From Acetitomaculum ruminis DSM 5522 (GTDB lineage: Bacteria > Bacillota > Clostridia > Lachnospirales > Lachnospiraceae), in NCBI RefSeq assembly GCF_900112085.1, contig NZ_FOJY01000005.1, positions 4,123 to 68,122 on the forward strand: a DNA stretch of 64,000 nucleotides. The letters run 5' to 3'. A model generated the notes under the pieces. The model searched no databases, had not been told where the DNA came from, and was given only the letters and a program-made list of their open reading frames with translations. A program made the position numbers and the translations under genes. Positions 5,933 to 13,931 of this stretch are shown piece by piece (positions within the stretch are counted from its first letter, which is position 1; every line of letters begins with the position of its first letter).

Positions 5933-8572
5933 ATGAAACAACTGGCGATTGGAATACTGGCTCATGTTGACGCCGGTAAAACTACACTTTCAGAAAGCAT
6001 CCTGTTTAAAAGCAATGCCATAAGAAAAGCCGGCAGAGTTGACAAAGGAGATGCTTTTTTAGATACCTACGAGATGGAAAAAAAGCGTGGGATAACCATA
6101 TTTTCTAAGGAAGCAAGATTTTCCTACAAAGACATGGAGGCTACTATTGTAGATACTCCGGGACATAATGACTTTTCTCCGGAAATGGAAAGAACCCTTC
6201 AGATTTTAGATATGGCAATATTAATAATAAGCGGGGCAGACGGTATAACAGGTCAGACCAAGGTTTTGTCCAGGCTTTTAAAAATCAATAAAGTTCCAAC
6301 CCTTATTTTTGCTAATAAAATGGACCAAAATGGCGTAAATAAAGAAAATCTTTTAAATGAGATTAAAGAATATTTTGGTGATGGGGCAATAGATTTTTCA
6401 AGAGAAAAAGAAGATGAATTTTATGAGGAAATAGCCTGTCTTGATGAAAATATTTTAGAGGATTTTCTGGAAAAGGGCTGTATTTCCAATGAAATAATTG
6501 CTTCCTTGATAGAAAAAAGAAAGCTTTTTCCTGTATTTTTTGGAAGTGCCTTAAAAATGGAAGGAATAGAGGAATTATTAGAGGGAATATATTTATATTC
6601 TAAGAAAAAGGAATATCCAAAAGATTTTGGCGCCAGAGTTTATAAAATATCAAGGGATAAGCAAAATAACAGGCTGACTCATCTGAAAATAACCGGAGGA
6701 ACCTTAAAAGTAAGGGATTTATTAAAGGATGAAAGTGCTCCAAAACCCTGGGAAAACAAAGTAACTCAGATCAGATTATACTCAGGAGATGGCTTTGAGG
6801 CTGTAAATGAAGTTATGGCAGGTACTGTTTGTGCCGTAACAGGTCTTGAAAACACCTTTCCAAATGAAGGACTTGGCTTTGAAAAAAATAATACCTTAAA
6901 TATGATTGAACCCTATCTTTCCTATAAGATAATTTTGCCAAAGGGTGAAAATCCCCTTAGTATGTTTAAAAAACTAGGGGAAATTATGGAGGAGGAGCCT
7001 TCCCTTAGCATTGAATGGATAGAAGAAACCCAGGAGATAATTGTAAAAATAATGGGGGAAGTCCAGATAGAAATATTAAATAATATTATTTCGGATAGAT
7101 TTGATTTGAATATTGAATTTGGAAGCGGAACCATTGTTTACAAAGAAACCATAGAAGAGCCGGTAGTGGGAATAGGCCATTTTGAGCCACTTCGTCATTA
7201 TGCCCATGTAAATCTTTTGTTAGAGCCTTTAGAAGAAGGAAGCGGTATGGAATTTGATACGGATTGTCGTGAAGAACTGCTTGCTAAAAACTGGCAAAGG
7301 CTGATTTTAACCCACTTAAAGGAAAAAGAGCATGTAGGGGTTTTAACAGGCTCAAAAATAACAGACATGAAAATTACCGTTATAGGTGGAAAAGCCCATG
7401 AAAAGCATACAGAAGGGGGAGACTTTAGACAGGCTACCTATAGAGCTGTAAGACAGGGATTAAAAAAGGCAAAATCAAGGCTTTTAGAGCCTTATTATGA
7501 TTTTAATATACAGGTACCCCTAAATTTTGTGGGCAGGGTTATGACGGACATGGAAAAGATGTATGGAAAAATTTTGTCCCAGGAAACAGTAGAAGATAAG
7601 TGTTTTATCTACGGAAAAGTTCCTGTTTCCACCATGGAAGGCTACCAGAGCGAATTATTGGCCTATACGAAAAATGAGGGTATAATAAATTTATCCATGA
7701 GAGGCTACGGTCCTTGTCATAACGAAGAAGAAGTTATTGAAAAAATGAATTATGATTCGGAGCTTGATTTAAAAAATCCTACAGGTTCGATTTACTGTTC
7801 CCATGGAGCAGGTATTTATGTTCCATGGTATGATATGGAGGCAGCTGAAATTGAAGAAAATGAAGCTTTAAGCACAGAAATTACCGGCAAAGATATTTTA
7901 CAGGCCAAAAAAAGAGCCCTTGAAAGTAAAAGTGAAAAATACAGCAGCGAAGATTTGGATGAAATCTTTAACAGAACCTTTAGAAGTGATGAAAACAGAA
8001 AAAAAGGCTACAATAAAAAGTCAAAACCTGTGGTTTCAGATGCAGAGCTTCATTATAAAGGAAAGAAAAAAGCAGGTGCCAAGGAATATCTTTTGGTAGA
8101 CGGATACAATATTATATATGCCTGGGATGAATTAAGGCAATTGTCAGAAGTAAGTTTTGAAGCGGCAAGAGGAAGACTGATGGATATTTTGTCCAATTAT
8201 CAGGGATACAAAAACTGCAGCCTGATATTGGTATTTGATGCCTACAAGGTAGAAGGAGGCAGGGAACATCATTACAAATACAACAATATCCATGTGGTAT
8301 ATACCAAAGAGGCTGAAACTGCTGATGCTTATATAGAAAAAACCGCCCATGAAATCGGTCATAAATATAATGTTACCGTAGCCACCTCTGACGGGGTTGA
8401 GCAGGTGATAATTAGAGGACAGGGATGTGAGCTGTTTTCTGCAAGGGACTTTGAAAGAGAAGTAAAACATACCCTTGTTAATGCAAAGGAAAGCTATGAA
8501 TTAAAACAGGCAAAGGAAAATGTCTCTTCCTCTGCCTTTAAAGAATTTTTTGAAAATAATAAAATTGATTAA
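5933..8572 (+). CDS. Tet(M)-like ribosomal GTPase fused to a C-terminal Rae1/YacP-type NYN nuclease domain
   Basis: At 879 residues it is about 230 longer than Tet(M). Residues 1-640 follow the EF-G/Tet(M) plan: G1 'AHVDAGKTT' (10-18), G2 'RGIT' (52-55), G3 'DTPGHND' (74-80), G4 'NKMD' (128-131), then domains II to V. Where Tet(M) has its domain IV tip 'YSPVST', this protein has 'AHEKHTEGGDFR' (488-499), so drug dislodging is not supported. After a charged linker (about 640-715) comes a NYN/PIN-like domain (about 718-850): 'LVDGYNIIYAW' with D723, 'VFDAYK' with D769, 'ETADAYIEK' (795-803) and 'VATSDGVEQ' (816-824). These match YacP/Rae1, the B. subtilis nuclease that cuts mRNA in the ribosomal A site. 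I infer a translation factor coupling A-site binding to RNA cleavage. It is transcribed alone. Confidence 0.92.
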   Translation: MKQLAIGILAHVDAGKTTLSESILFKSNAIRKAGRVDKGDAFLDTYEMEKKRGITIFSKEARFSYKDMEATIVDTPGHNDFSPEMERTLQILDMAILIISGADGITGQTKVLSRLLKINKVPTLIFANKMDQNGVNKENLLNEIKEYFGDGAIDFSREKEDEFYEEIACLDENILEDFLEKGCISNEIIASLIEKRKLFPVFFGSALKMEGIEELLEGIYLYSKKKEYPKDFGARVYKISRDKQNNRLTHLKITGGTLKVRDLLKDESAPKPWENKVTQIRLYSGDGFEAVNEVMAGTVCAVTGLENTFPNEGLGFEKNNTLNMIEPYLSYKIILPKGENPLSMFKKLGEIMEEEPSLSIEWIEETQEIIVKIMGEVQIEILNNIISDRFDLNIEFGSGTIVYKETIEEPVVGIGHFEPLRHYAHVNLLLEPLEEGSGMEFDTDCREELLAKNWQRLILTHLKEKEHVGVLTGSKITDMKITVIGGKAHEKHTEGGDFRQATYRAVRQGLKKAKSRLLEPYYDFNIQVPLNFVGRVMTDMEKMYGKILSQETVEDKCFIYGKVPVSTMEGYQSELLAYTKNEGIINLSMRGYGPCHNEEEVIEKMNYDSELDLKNPTGSIYCSHGAGIYVPWYDMEAAEIEENEALSTEITGKDILQAKKRALESKSEKYSSEDLDEIFNRTFRSDENRKKGYNKKSKPVVSDAELHYKGKKKAGAKEYLLVDGYNIIYAWDELRQLSEVSFEAARGRLMDILSNYQGYKNCSLILVFDAYKVEGGREHHYKYNNIHVVYTKEAETADAYIEKTAHEIGHKYNVTVATSDGVEQVIIRGQGCELFSARDFEREVKHTLVNAKESYELKQAKENVSSSAFKEFFENNKID

Positions 8573-8573
8573 T

Positions 8574-9146
8574 CTACTTTATGATAAGTTTTTTTGCTGA
8601 CTCGATTTTTAAAAGTACAGGGAGCATAAAAAAGCATATTGTTATCCCTGTAATTCCCTGAACGATATTGAAAGGAATTCCTGTTGAGGCCAGTAAAAAG
8701 CCCTTAAAGATTGACTGAGATGTATATGAAGCAGTAGTGATGACATTAAGTAATGTTTCGTATAAAACATAACCTAAAACCATGGCGCTTTCTGCAAGTA
8801 TGCCACCGAAGATGACTTTTTTGTTTCTGTTTGAAGAAATGGAAAAGTCATTTTTAAATTTATGAAAAACAAATCCAATGATTGAAGCGGCAGCAGCTTT
8901 TATTATAAAGGTTCCCGGAGCAAATATTGCATATCCACTAAAAAGGTCTGCAAACATTGAGCCTATGCCGGCTGCAAGTCCCCCGTAAAAAGGTCCTAAT
9001 ATTATTCCGCTAAGAAGTACGAAGCCATCTCCCAAATGAATGTATCCAAAGGTTACGGTAGGAAACTTGATGACCATTGTAGAAAGAGTGGTTAAAGCCG
9101 TAAGCAATGCCGCAATTGTTAAAGTTCTAAGATTTTCATTACGCAT
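8574..9146 (-). CDS. ECF transporter substrate-binding (S) component, vitamin-type, specificity unknown
   Basis: This 190-residue membrane protein has about six hydrophobic segments. The N-terminal segment 'LTIAALLTALTTLSTM' carries the small-residue pattern S components use to dock on EcfT. The segment 'GYIHLGDGFVLLSGIILG' followed by 'GGLAAGIGSMFADL' is typical of the riboflavin/pyridoxine/HMP-like S component families. It has no ATPase of its own; the matching energising module (EcfA1, EcfA2, EcfT) is encoded at 50-52.7 kb. A clear AGGAGG precedes the ATG at 9146. It is divergent from the cobalamin operon, so a corrinoid-related or lower-ligand substrate is conceivable, but the sequence does not prove it. 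Confidence 0.85.
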   Translation of the reverse strand: MRNENLRTLTIAALLTALTTLSTMVIKFPTVTFGYIHLGDGFVLLSGIILGPFYGGLAAGIGSMFADLFSGYAIFAPGTFIIKAAAASIIGFVFHKFKNDFSISSNRNKKVIFGGILAESAMVLGYVLYETLLNVITTASYTSQSIFKGFLLASTGIPFNIVQGITGITICFFMLPVLLKIESAKKLIIK

Positions 9147-9371
9147 TTTTTTATTCCTCCTAAATCCTATTTTTCATGTATGATTTATAGTGTTTAATTT
9201 GTTTTATATATAGTATACAAAAACTGGCATTATTAAAACTACCAGATAAATAAAAAATAAGCATACCAGATTTTAAGCTGACTTATTTTCCATGTTTTTG
9301 GTTGTCTAGGAAGGCTTTTGGATGTATAATATCAAATGACTATATCATCAGAAAGGTAAAAACTATACCAA
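9147..9371. promoter_or_regulatory. Divergent promoter region between the S component and the cobalamin operon
   Basis: Toward cbiD: TTGTCT at 9302-9307, a 17-base spacer and TATAAT at 9325-9330. Toward the S component: TATACT on the minus strand at 9217-9212 with a weak -35. Between them, TACCAGAT occurs twice in the same orientation (9240-9247 and 9264-9271), and CTGG at 9224-9227 forms an inverted half-site with the first copy, so a repressor could bind here. AAAATAAG (9254-9261) and CTTATTTT (9282-9289) form a stem. I see no cobalamin riboswitch core on either strand. Confidence 0.6.
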
Positions 9372-10550
9372 ATGAACAGAAATAATGGATTAGAAGGCAA
9401 ATATGTTGTGAAAAATAACAAAAAACTTGCATTTGGGTATACAACAGGCAGCTGTGCAGCAGCAGCTTCAAAGGCAGCGGCCATTATGTTGCTTTCCGGT
9501 AAGAAGGTTGATTATGTGGAGCTAATGACTCCTAAAGGAATATTACTTAATCTCGAAATACTTCAGCCGGTTATTGTTGATGAAAATGGTGAATCATACG
9601 CACAATGTGCCGTTAAAAAATACAGTGGAGATGATCCCGATGTAACTGACAATGTTCTTGTCTTTTCCCGCGTTAATAAGAATCCTCACCAGGGCGTTCA
9701 TATTGATGGAGGAAAGGGTGTAGGAAGAGTTACGAAACCGGGACTTGATCAGCCTGTGGGAAATGCTGCCATAAACAGGGTACCCCGTCAGATGATAAGC
9801 GATGAAGTGACTAAAGTTATCGAAGATATGGCTTATGATGGTGGTATGGATGTAATTATCAGCATTCCTCAAGGTGAAGAACTGGCAGAAAAGACCTTTA
9901 ATCCAAGACTTGGGATTGTAGGAGGTATTTCTGTATTAGGCACCAGCGGTATCGTGGAGCCAATGAGCGAGGATGCTTTGATTGCCAGCATAAAAGCTGA
10001 GATGAGCCTTCATTGTGCAGCAGGTGAGAAGTATTTATTGATTACTCCCGGAAACTATGGTACGGATTATGCCGTTGCTAATTTTGGCTTTGACGAAAAA
10101 GATATAATTCAAAGTTCAAATTACATCGGTGATACCATTGATATGGCAGTAAATCTTGAAGTAAAGGGAATACTTTTTGTAAGCCATATCGGAAAATTCG
10201 TCAAACTGGCAGCAGGAATCATGAATACCCATTCCAGATGTTCGGATGCAAGAATGGAAATACTGGTTGCAAATGCTTTAATGGCAGGAGCCGACCCGGA
10301 TACTTTAAAAAGGATGATGGATTGCGTTACCACTGATGATGCTCTTTCCATATTAGAGGAAAAGAAAATCATGAAAGAGGTAATGGATATTATGATGCCT
10401 AAAATTAAATTTTATCTTGAACACAGATGCAGAAAGAGCATAGAAATGGGAGCCATTGTTTTTTCAAATGTATATGGAGAACTTGGAAGAACCACTAATG
10501 CAGATGATTTAATGGACCTTATTAAAAAAGAACATAATAAAAAAGACTGA
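9372..10550 (+). CDS. cbiD: CbiD, cobalt-precorrin-5B C1-methyltransferase
   Basis: This 392-residue enzyme of the anaerobic corrin pathway methylates C1 after ring contraction. The family signature 'GYTTGSCAAAASKAAA' lies near residues 22-37, and the glycine-rich stretches 'VGGISVLGTSGIVEPMS' and 'HIGKFVKLAAG' follow. Its length is normal. It is the first gene of the cobalamin operon, 42 bases after a TATAAT box. The ATG at 9372 has AGAAAGG 13-19 bases upstream, a little far; the next ATG downstream has no better site. Presence of cbiD together with cbiG marks the oxygen-independent route. Confidence 0.96.
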   Translation: MNRNNGLEGKYVVKNNKKLAFGYTTGSCAAAASKAAAIMLLSGKKVDYVELMTPKGILLNLEILQPVIVDENGESYAQCAVKKYSGDDPDVTDNVLVFSRVNKNPHQGVHIDGGKGVGRVTKPGLDQPVGNAAINRVPRQMISDEVTKVIEDMAYDGGMDVIISIPQGEELAEKTFNPRLGIVGGISVLGTSGIVEPMSEDALIASIKAEMSLHCAAGEKYLLITPGNYGTDYAVANFGFDEKDIIQSSNYIGDTIDMAVNLEVKGILFVSHIGKFVKLAAGIMNTHSRCSDARMEILVANALMAGADPDTLKRMMDCVTTDDALSILEEKKIMKEVMDIMMPKIKFYLEHRCRKSIEMGAIVFSNVYGELGRTTNADDLMDLIKKEHNKKD

Positions 10551-10580
10551 TATTAGATATAGATTTTTAAAAAAGAAAGT

Positions 10581-10622
10581 GTAAAGGCGGATTTTTAAAA
10601 TGTCCGCTTTACTTATAAAAGG
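10581..10622 (+). repeat. Short hairpin repeat, copy A
   Basis: GTAAAGGCGGA (10581-10591) pairs with TCCGCTTTAC (10603-10612), apart from one bulged G. The 3' arm and flank 'AATGTCCGCTTTAC..ATAAAAGG' recur at 23072-23095, at the end of the large structured element between cbiB and cobD. There is no T-run, so it is not an ordinary terminator. Confidence 0.65.
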
Positions 10623-10644
10623 CGTTTTAAGAAAGGAGAACAGT

Positions 10645-11343
10645 ATGGCAACAAAGTTATTTGGAGTAGGTGTCGGACCGGGAGATCCGGAACTTCTTAC
10701 ACTTAAGGCATTAAGAGTTATCAATGAGTGTGAGGTTATAGCTATTCCTACAAAAGACATTAAAACCTCTGTAGCCTACAAGATTGTAAAGCAGGTTAAG
10801 GAAGATTTAGATGATAAAGAAATGCTTCCTGTTGACATGCCAATGACCAAGGATAAAGAAAAATTAAATCAATATCATAATGAAGCCGCTCAAAAAATAA
10901 TAGAGTACTTAAAATCAGGTAAAAATGTGGCTTTTCTTACTTTAGGTGATCCAACCATATATTCTACATATATTTATGTTCATAAGCTTGTTAATAAAGC
11001 AGGATATGAAACAGAGATAATCAGTGGGATTACATCATTTTGTGCTGTTTCAGCCAAGTTTGACATGGGACTTGTTGAAAAGGCTCAACCTCTTCATGTT
11101 ATTCCATCCTCTTATGGTATTGAAGATGCCTTAAAATTACCTGGAACTAAGGTTTTAATGAAGGCAGGAAAGAAACTTCCTCTTGTAAAGGAAGCTTTGA
11201 AAAAATCAGGTGCCAAAGGAATGATGATTGAAAACTGTGGCATGCCTGACGAAAAAATATATAACAATATTGATGAAATCAATGAAGCAGCAGGTTATTA
11301 TTCACTTATAATAGTTAAGGATAATGATAAGGAGGAAGAATAA
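10645..11343 (+). CDS. cbiL: CbiL (CobI), precorrin-2 / cobalt-factor II C20-methyltransferase
   Basis: This 232-residue SAM-dependent tetrapyrrole methylase adds the C20 methyl group to the dipyrrocorphin. Family motifs are 'GVGVGPGDPELLTLKA' at the N-terminus and 'TLGDPTIYSTY' around residue 95, the latter characteristic of CbiL/CobI. I place the start at the ATG at 10645, which has AAAGGAG at normal distance. An in-frame ATG at 10600 would add 15 residues encoded by the hairpin repeat and has no ribosome site. The gene ends at 11343, directly abutting cbiF. Confidence 0.95.
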   Translation: MATKLFGVGVGPGDPELLTLKALRVINECEVIAIPTKDIKTSVAYKIVKQVKEDLDDKEMLPVDMPMTKDKEKLNQYHNEAAQKIIEYLKSGKNVAFLTLGDPTIYSTYIYVHKLVNKAGYETEIISGITSFCAVSAKFDMGLVEKAQPLHVIPSSYGIEDALKLPGTKVLMKAGKKLPLVKEALKKSGAKGMMIENCGMPDEKIYNNIDEINEAAGYYSLIIVKDNDKEEE

Positions 11344-12114
11344 ATGATACATTTCGTAGGAGCAGGTTCAGGAGCAGCTGATCTTATTACAGTTAGAGGT
11401 CAGAAAATGCTTCAGGAGGCAGATGTAATTATATATGCAGGTTCATTGGTTAATGAAGCATTGCTTGAATATAAAAAAGAAGATTGTAAGGTTTTTAACA
11501 GCGCTTACATGACTTTAGAAGAAGTTATTGAAGAAATGAAAAAGGCAGAGGCTCAAAACAAGACTACAGTTCGTCTTCACACTGGAGATCCTTGTCTTTA
11601 CGGTGCCATAAGAGAGCAGATGGATATTCTTGATGATTTGGGATTTAAATATGACTATTGTCCGGGAGTTAGCTCATTTTCAGGAGCAGCAAGTGCATTA
11701 AATCTTGAATATACATTACCGAATGTATCTCAAAGTGTGGTAATTACAAGAATGGCAGGAAGAACACCTGTACCGCCAAAGGAAGAAATTTCAACCTTTG
11801 CCGCACATCATGCTACAATGGTAATCTTTTTAAGTACAGGAATGTTAGAAGAACTTTCAAAGAAACTTATTGAAGGGGGCTATGAGCCAAATACTCCTTG
11901 TGCATTAGTATACAAGGCCACCTGGCCTGATCAGAAGACCTTTGTATGTACCCTTGAAACTCTTGCAAAAACAGCTGCCGATAATAATATTACAAAGACA
12001 GCTCTTACCATAGTAGGAGATGTGGTTGCTCATACAAACTATGACCGTTCAGAACTTTATAATCCTGAATTCACCACAGAATTCCGTCAGGCGACAAAAA
12101 GCTCACACAACTAA
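11344..12114 (+). CDS. cbiF: CbiF (CobM), cobalt-precorrin-4 C11-methyltransferase
   Basis: This 256-residue tetrapyrrole methylase starts 'MIHFVGAGSGAADLITVRG', the CbiF hallmark, with 'RLHTGDPCLYGAI' in the second conserved block and 'PGVSSFSGAASAL' following. It methylates C11 after C17 methylation and ring contraction. The ATG follows the cbiL stop without a gap, with AAGGAGGAAG inside the cbiL end as ribosome site, so the two are translationally coupled. Length and motifs are normal. Confidence 0.96.
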   Translation: MIHFVGAGSGAADLITVRGQKMLQEADVIIYAGSLVNEALLEYKKEDCKVFNSAYMTLEEVIEEMKKAEAQNKTTVRLHTGDPCLYGAIREQMDILDDLGFKYDYCPGVSSFSGAASALNLEYTLPNVSQSVVITRMAGRTPVPPKEEISTFAAHHATMVIFLSTGMLEELSKKLIEGGYEPNTPCALVYKATWPDQKTFVCTLETLAKTAADNNITKTALTIVGDVVAHTNYDRSELYNPEFTTEFRQATKSSHN

Positions 12115-12116
12115 AA

Positions 12117-13190
12117 ATGAACATTTCAATAGTAAGCTTTACTGATAACGGTAGTAAAGTTAACGCAAACATTTTAGAAAAACTGAAAAAAGACAATGAT
12201 GTAAAAGCCTATGCTATTTCAAAATATGCTTCTAAATATGGTCTTTTAGAAACGGGAAAGCCTTTAAAGGAATGGACAAAAGAACATTTTAAGGATGATG
12301 CCATTATTTTTATCTCAGCTACCGGCATAGCTGTTAGAAGTATTGCACCTTTTATTGAAAAAAAGACAACAGACCCGGCGGTTATTGTTATGGATGAAAG
12401 GGCAAATTTTGTTATATCATTGTTATCAGGACATATTGGCGGTGCCAATGAGCTTACCTTAAAACTTTCAAAAATAACGGGAGCTCTTCCGGTAATTACA
12501 ACTGCTACAGATGTCAATAATACCTTTGCAGTTGATGTATTTGCCGTAAAAAACAATATGTACATTAAGGAAATGAAGCTTGCAAAAGAAGTAGCAGCTT
12601 CAGTTTTAGAACATAAATATGTAGGCTTTGTCAGCGATTTTCCCATTGAAGGAAACATTGACAAAGCACTTACCTATGAAAAAGATTCAAAAAAACCTGA
12701 ACTTTTAGAAAAGGAAATAGGCATTCATGTTACTTTGGATGAAAACAGTAAAGTGTTTAAAAATACACTTCACTTGATTCCCAAAATAGCAAGCTTAGGA
12801 GTGGGATGCAGGAAAAATAAGGATTTTGAATCTGTTAAGAAACATATTTTAGATACATTAAAAAAGAATAATATTTCAATTCATTCCATAAAAGATGTAT
12901 CAAGTGTTGATCTTAAAAAAGATGAACAGGGAATAATTAAATTTGCACAGGAAGTGGAAATCCCTTTTATTGTATATACTTCAAAGGAGCTTTTACAGGT
13001 AAAAGGAGACTTTTCGGCATCTGCCTTTGTTAAAAATATTGCAGGTGTTGATAATGTATGTGAAAGAAGTGCAAAAAAAAGCGCTTCTAAAAACGATGAC
13101 GAAGAAATAAATATAATAGTTAGAAAGACAGCTAATGACGGAGTTACAGCTGCATTGGCACTTTCGGATTGGAGTGTAAAATTTGAGTAA
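12117..13190 (+). CDS. cbiG: CbiG, cobalt-precorrin-5A hydrolase
   Basis: This 357-residue protein opens the delta-lactone of cobalt-precorrin-5A and releases acetaldehyde, the step that marks the anaerobic pathway. The N-terminal and middle domains contain 'IIFISATGIAVRSIAPFI' and 'SLLSGHIGGANELT' (about 109-122); the C-terminal CbiG domain begins around 'IASLGVGCRKNKD'. It lies two bases after the cbiF stop. No strong Shine-Dalgarno is visible, so translation probably re-initiates after cbiF. The last codons overlap the start of cbiH by 8 bases. Confidence 0.94.
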   Translation: MNISIVSFTDNGSKVNANILEKLKKDNDVKAYAISKYASKYGLLETGKPLKEWTKEHFKDDAIIFISATGIAVRSIAPFIEKKTTDPAVIVMDERANFVISLLSGHIGGANELTLKLSKITGALPVITTATDVNNTFAVDVFAVKNNMYIKEMKLAKEVAASVLEHKYVGFVSDFPIEGNIDKALTYEKDSKKPELLEKEIGIHVTLDENSKVFKNTLHLIPKIASLGVGCRKNKDFESVKKHILDTLKKNNISIHSIKDVSSVDLKKDEQGIIKFAQEVEIPFIVYTSKELLQVKGDFSASAFVKNIAGVDNVCERSAKKSASKNDDEEINIIVRKTANDGVTAALALSDWSVKFE

Positions 13191-13917
13191 GATATATGTA
13201 GTAGGAATCGGACCGGGAGAATATGAGCAGATGACCATTAAGGCAGCCAATGTTTTAAAAAGCTGTGATGTAATAGTTGGATATACAGTTTATGTTGACC
13301 TGGTAAAAGAACACTTTTCTGACAAAGAATTTATGACAACACCTATGAAAAAGGAAGTTGAAAGATGCAAGCTTGCTTTTGAAGTTGCAAGTCAAAACAA
13401 GACTGTAGCCATGATTTGCTCAGGTGATGCCGGAGTTTATGGAATGACAGGATTAATGCTTGAAATAGGAGCAGAATATCCAGATATTGAAGTTGAAACA
13501 GTAGCAGGAGTTACTGCAGCTATCGGTGGAGCAGCTGTTTTAGGTGCCCCTCTTATTCATGATTTTTGCCTTATCAGCTTAAGCGACCTTCTTACTCCTA
13601 TCGAAAAAATTGAAAAGAGATTAGAAAACGCATCTGCAGCTGATTTTGGTATTGTTCTTTATAACCCGTCAAGTAAAAAACGTCATGATTATCTTCAAAA
13701 AGCATGTGATATTATGTTAAAACATAAATCAGAAGATACAGTATGTGGAATTGTAAACAATATAGGACGCGAAGGAGAATTCTTTAAAGTAATGACTTTA
13801 AAAGAATTAAGAGATACAAAAGTAGATATGTTTACAACTGTTTTCATTGGAAATTCCCAGACAAAAGAAATCAATGGGAAAATGGTTACACCAAGAGGAT
13901 ATAAGCTAGATAAATAA
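13183..13917 (+). CDS. cbiH: CbiH (CobJ), cobalt-precorrin-3B C17-methyltransferase
   Basis: This 244-residue tetrapyrrole methylase methylates C17 and drives ring contraction. It begins 'SKIYVVGIGPGEYEQMT' and has 'MICSGDAGVYGMTGL' and 'VAGVTAAIGGAAVLGAPL', typical of CbiH/CobJ. The start is TTG at 13183, inside the end of cbiG, with GGAGTG about 10 bases upstream; no ATG is available before the conserved glycine-rich N-terminus. It carries no CbiG, ferredoxin or sirohaem extension. Confidence 0.95.
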   Translation: MSKIYVVGIGPGEYEQMTIKAANVLKSCDVIVGYTVYVDLVKEHFSDKEFMTTPMKKEVERCKLAFEVASQNKTVAMICSGDAGVYGMTGLMLEIGAEYPDIEVETVAGVTAAIGGAAVLGAPLIHDFCLISLSDLLTPIEKIEKRLENASAADFGIVLYNPSSKKRHDYLQKACDIMLKHKSEDTVCGIVNNIGREGEFFKVMTLKELRDTKVDMFTTVFIGNSQTKEINGKMVTPRGYKLDK

Positions 13918-13931
13918 TAGGAGGCAGGGTT

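Noticed and set aside
5933-8572. Annotation as a tetracycline resistance determinant
   Set aside because: The YSPVST loop is absent and a nuclease domain is fused; a ribosome-associated housekeeping or rescue role fits better.
10600-10644. Upstream in-frame ATG for cbiL
   Set aside because: It lies in the hairpin repeat, has no ribosome site, and the conserved N-terminus begins at 10645 after AAAGGAG.
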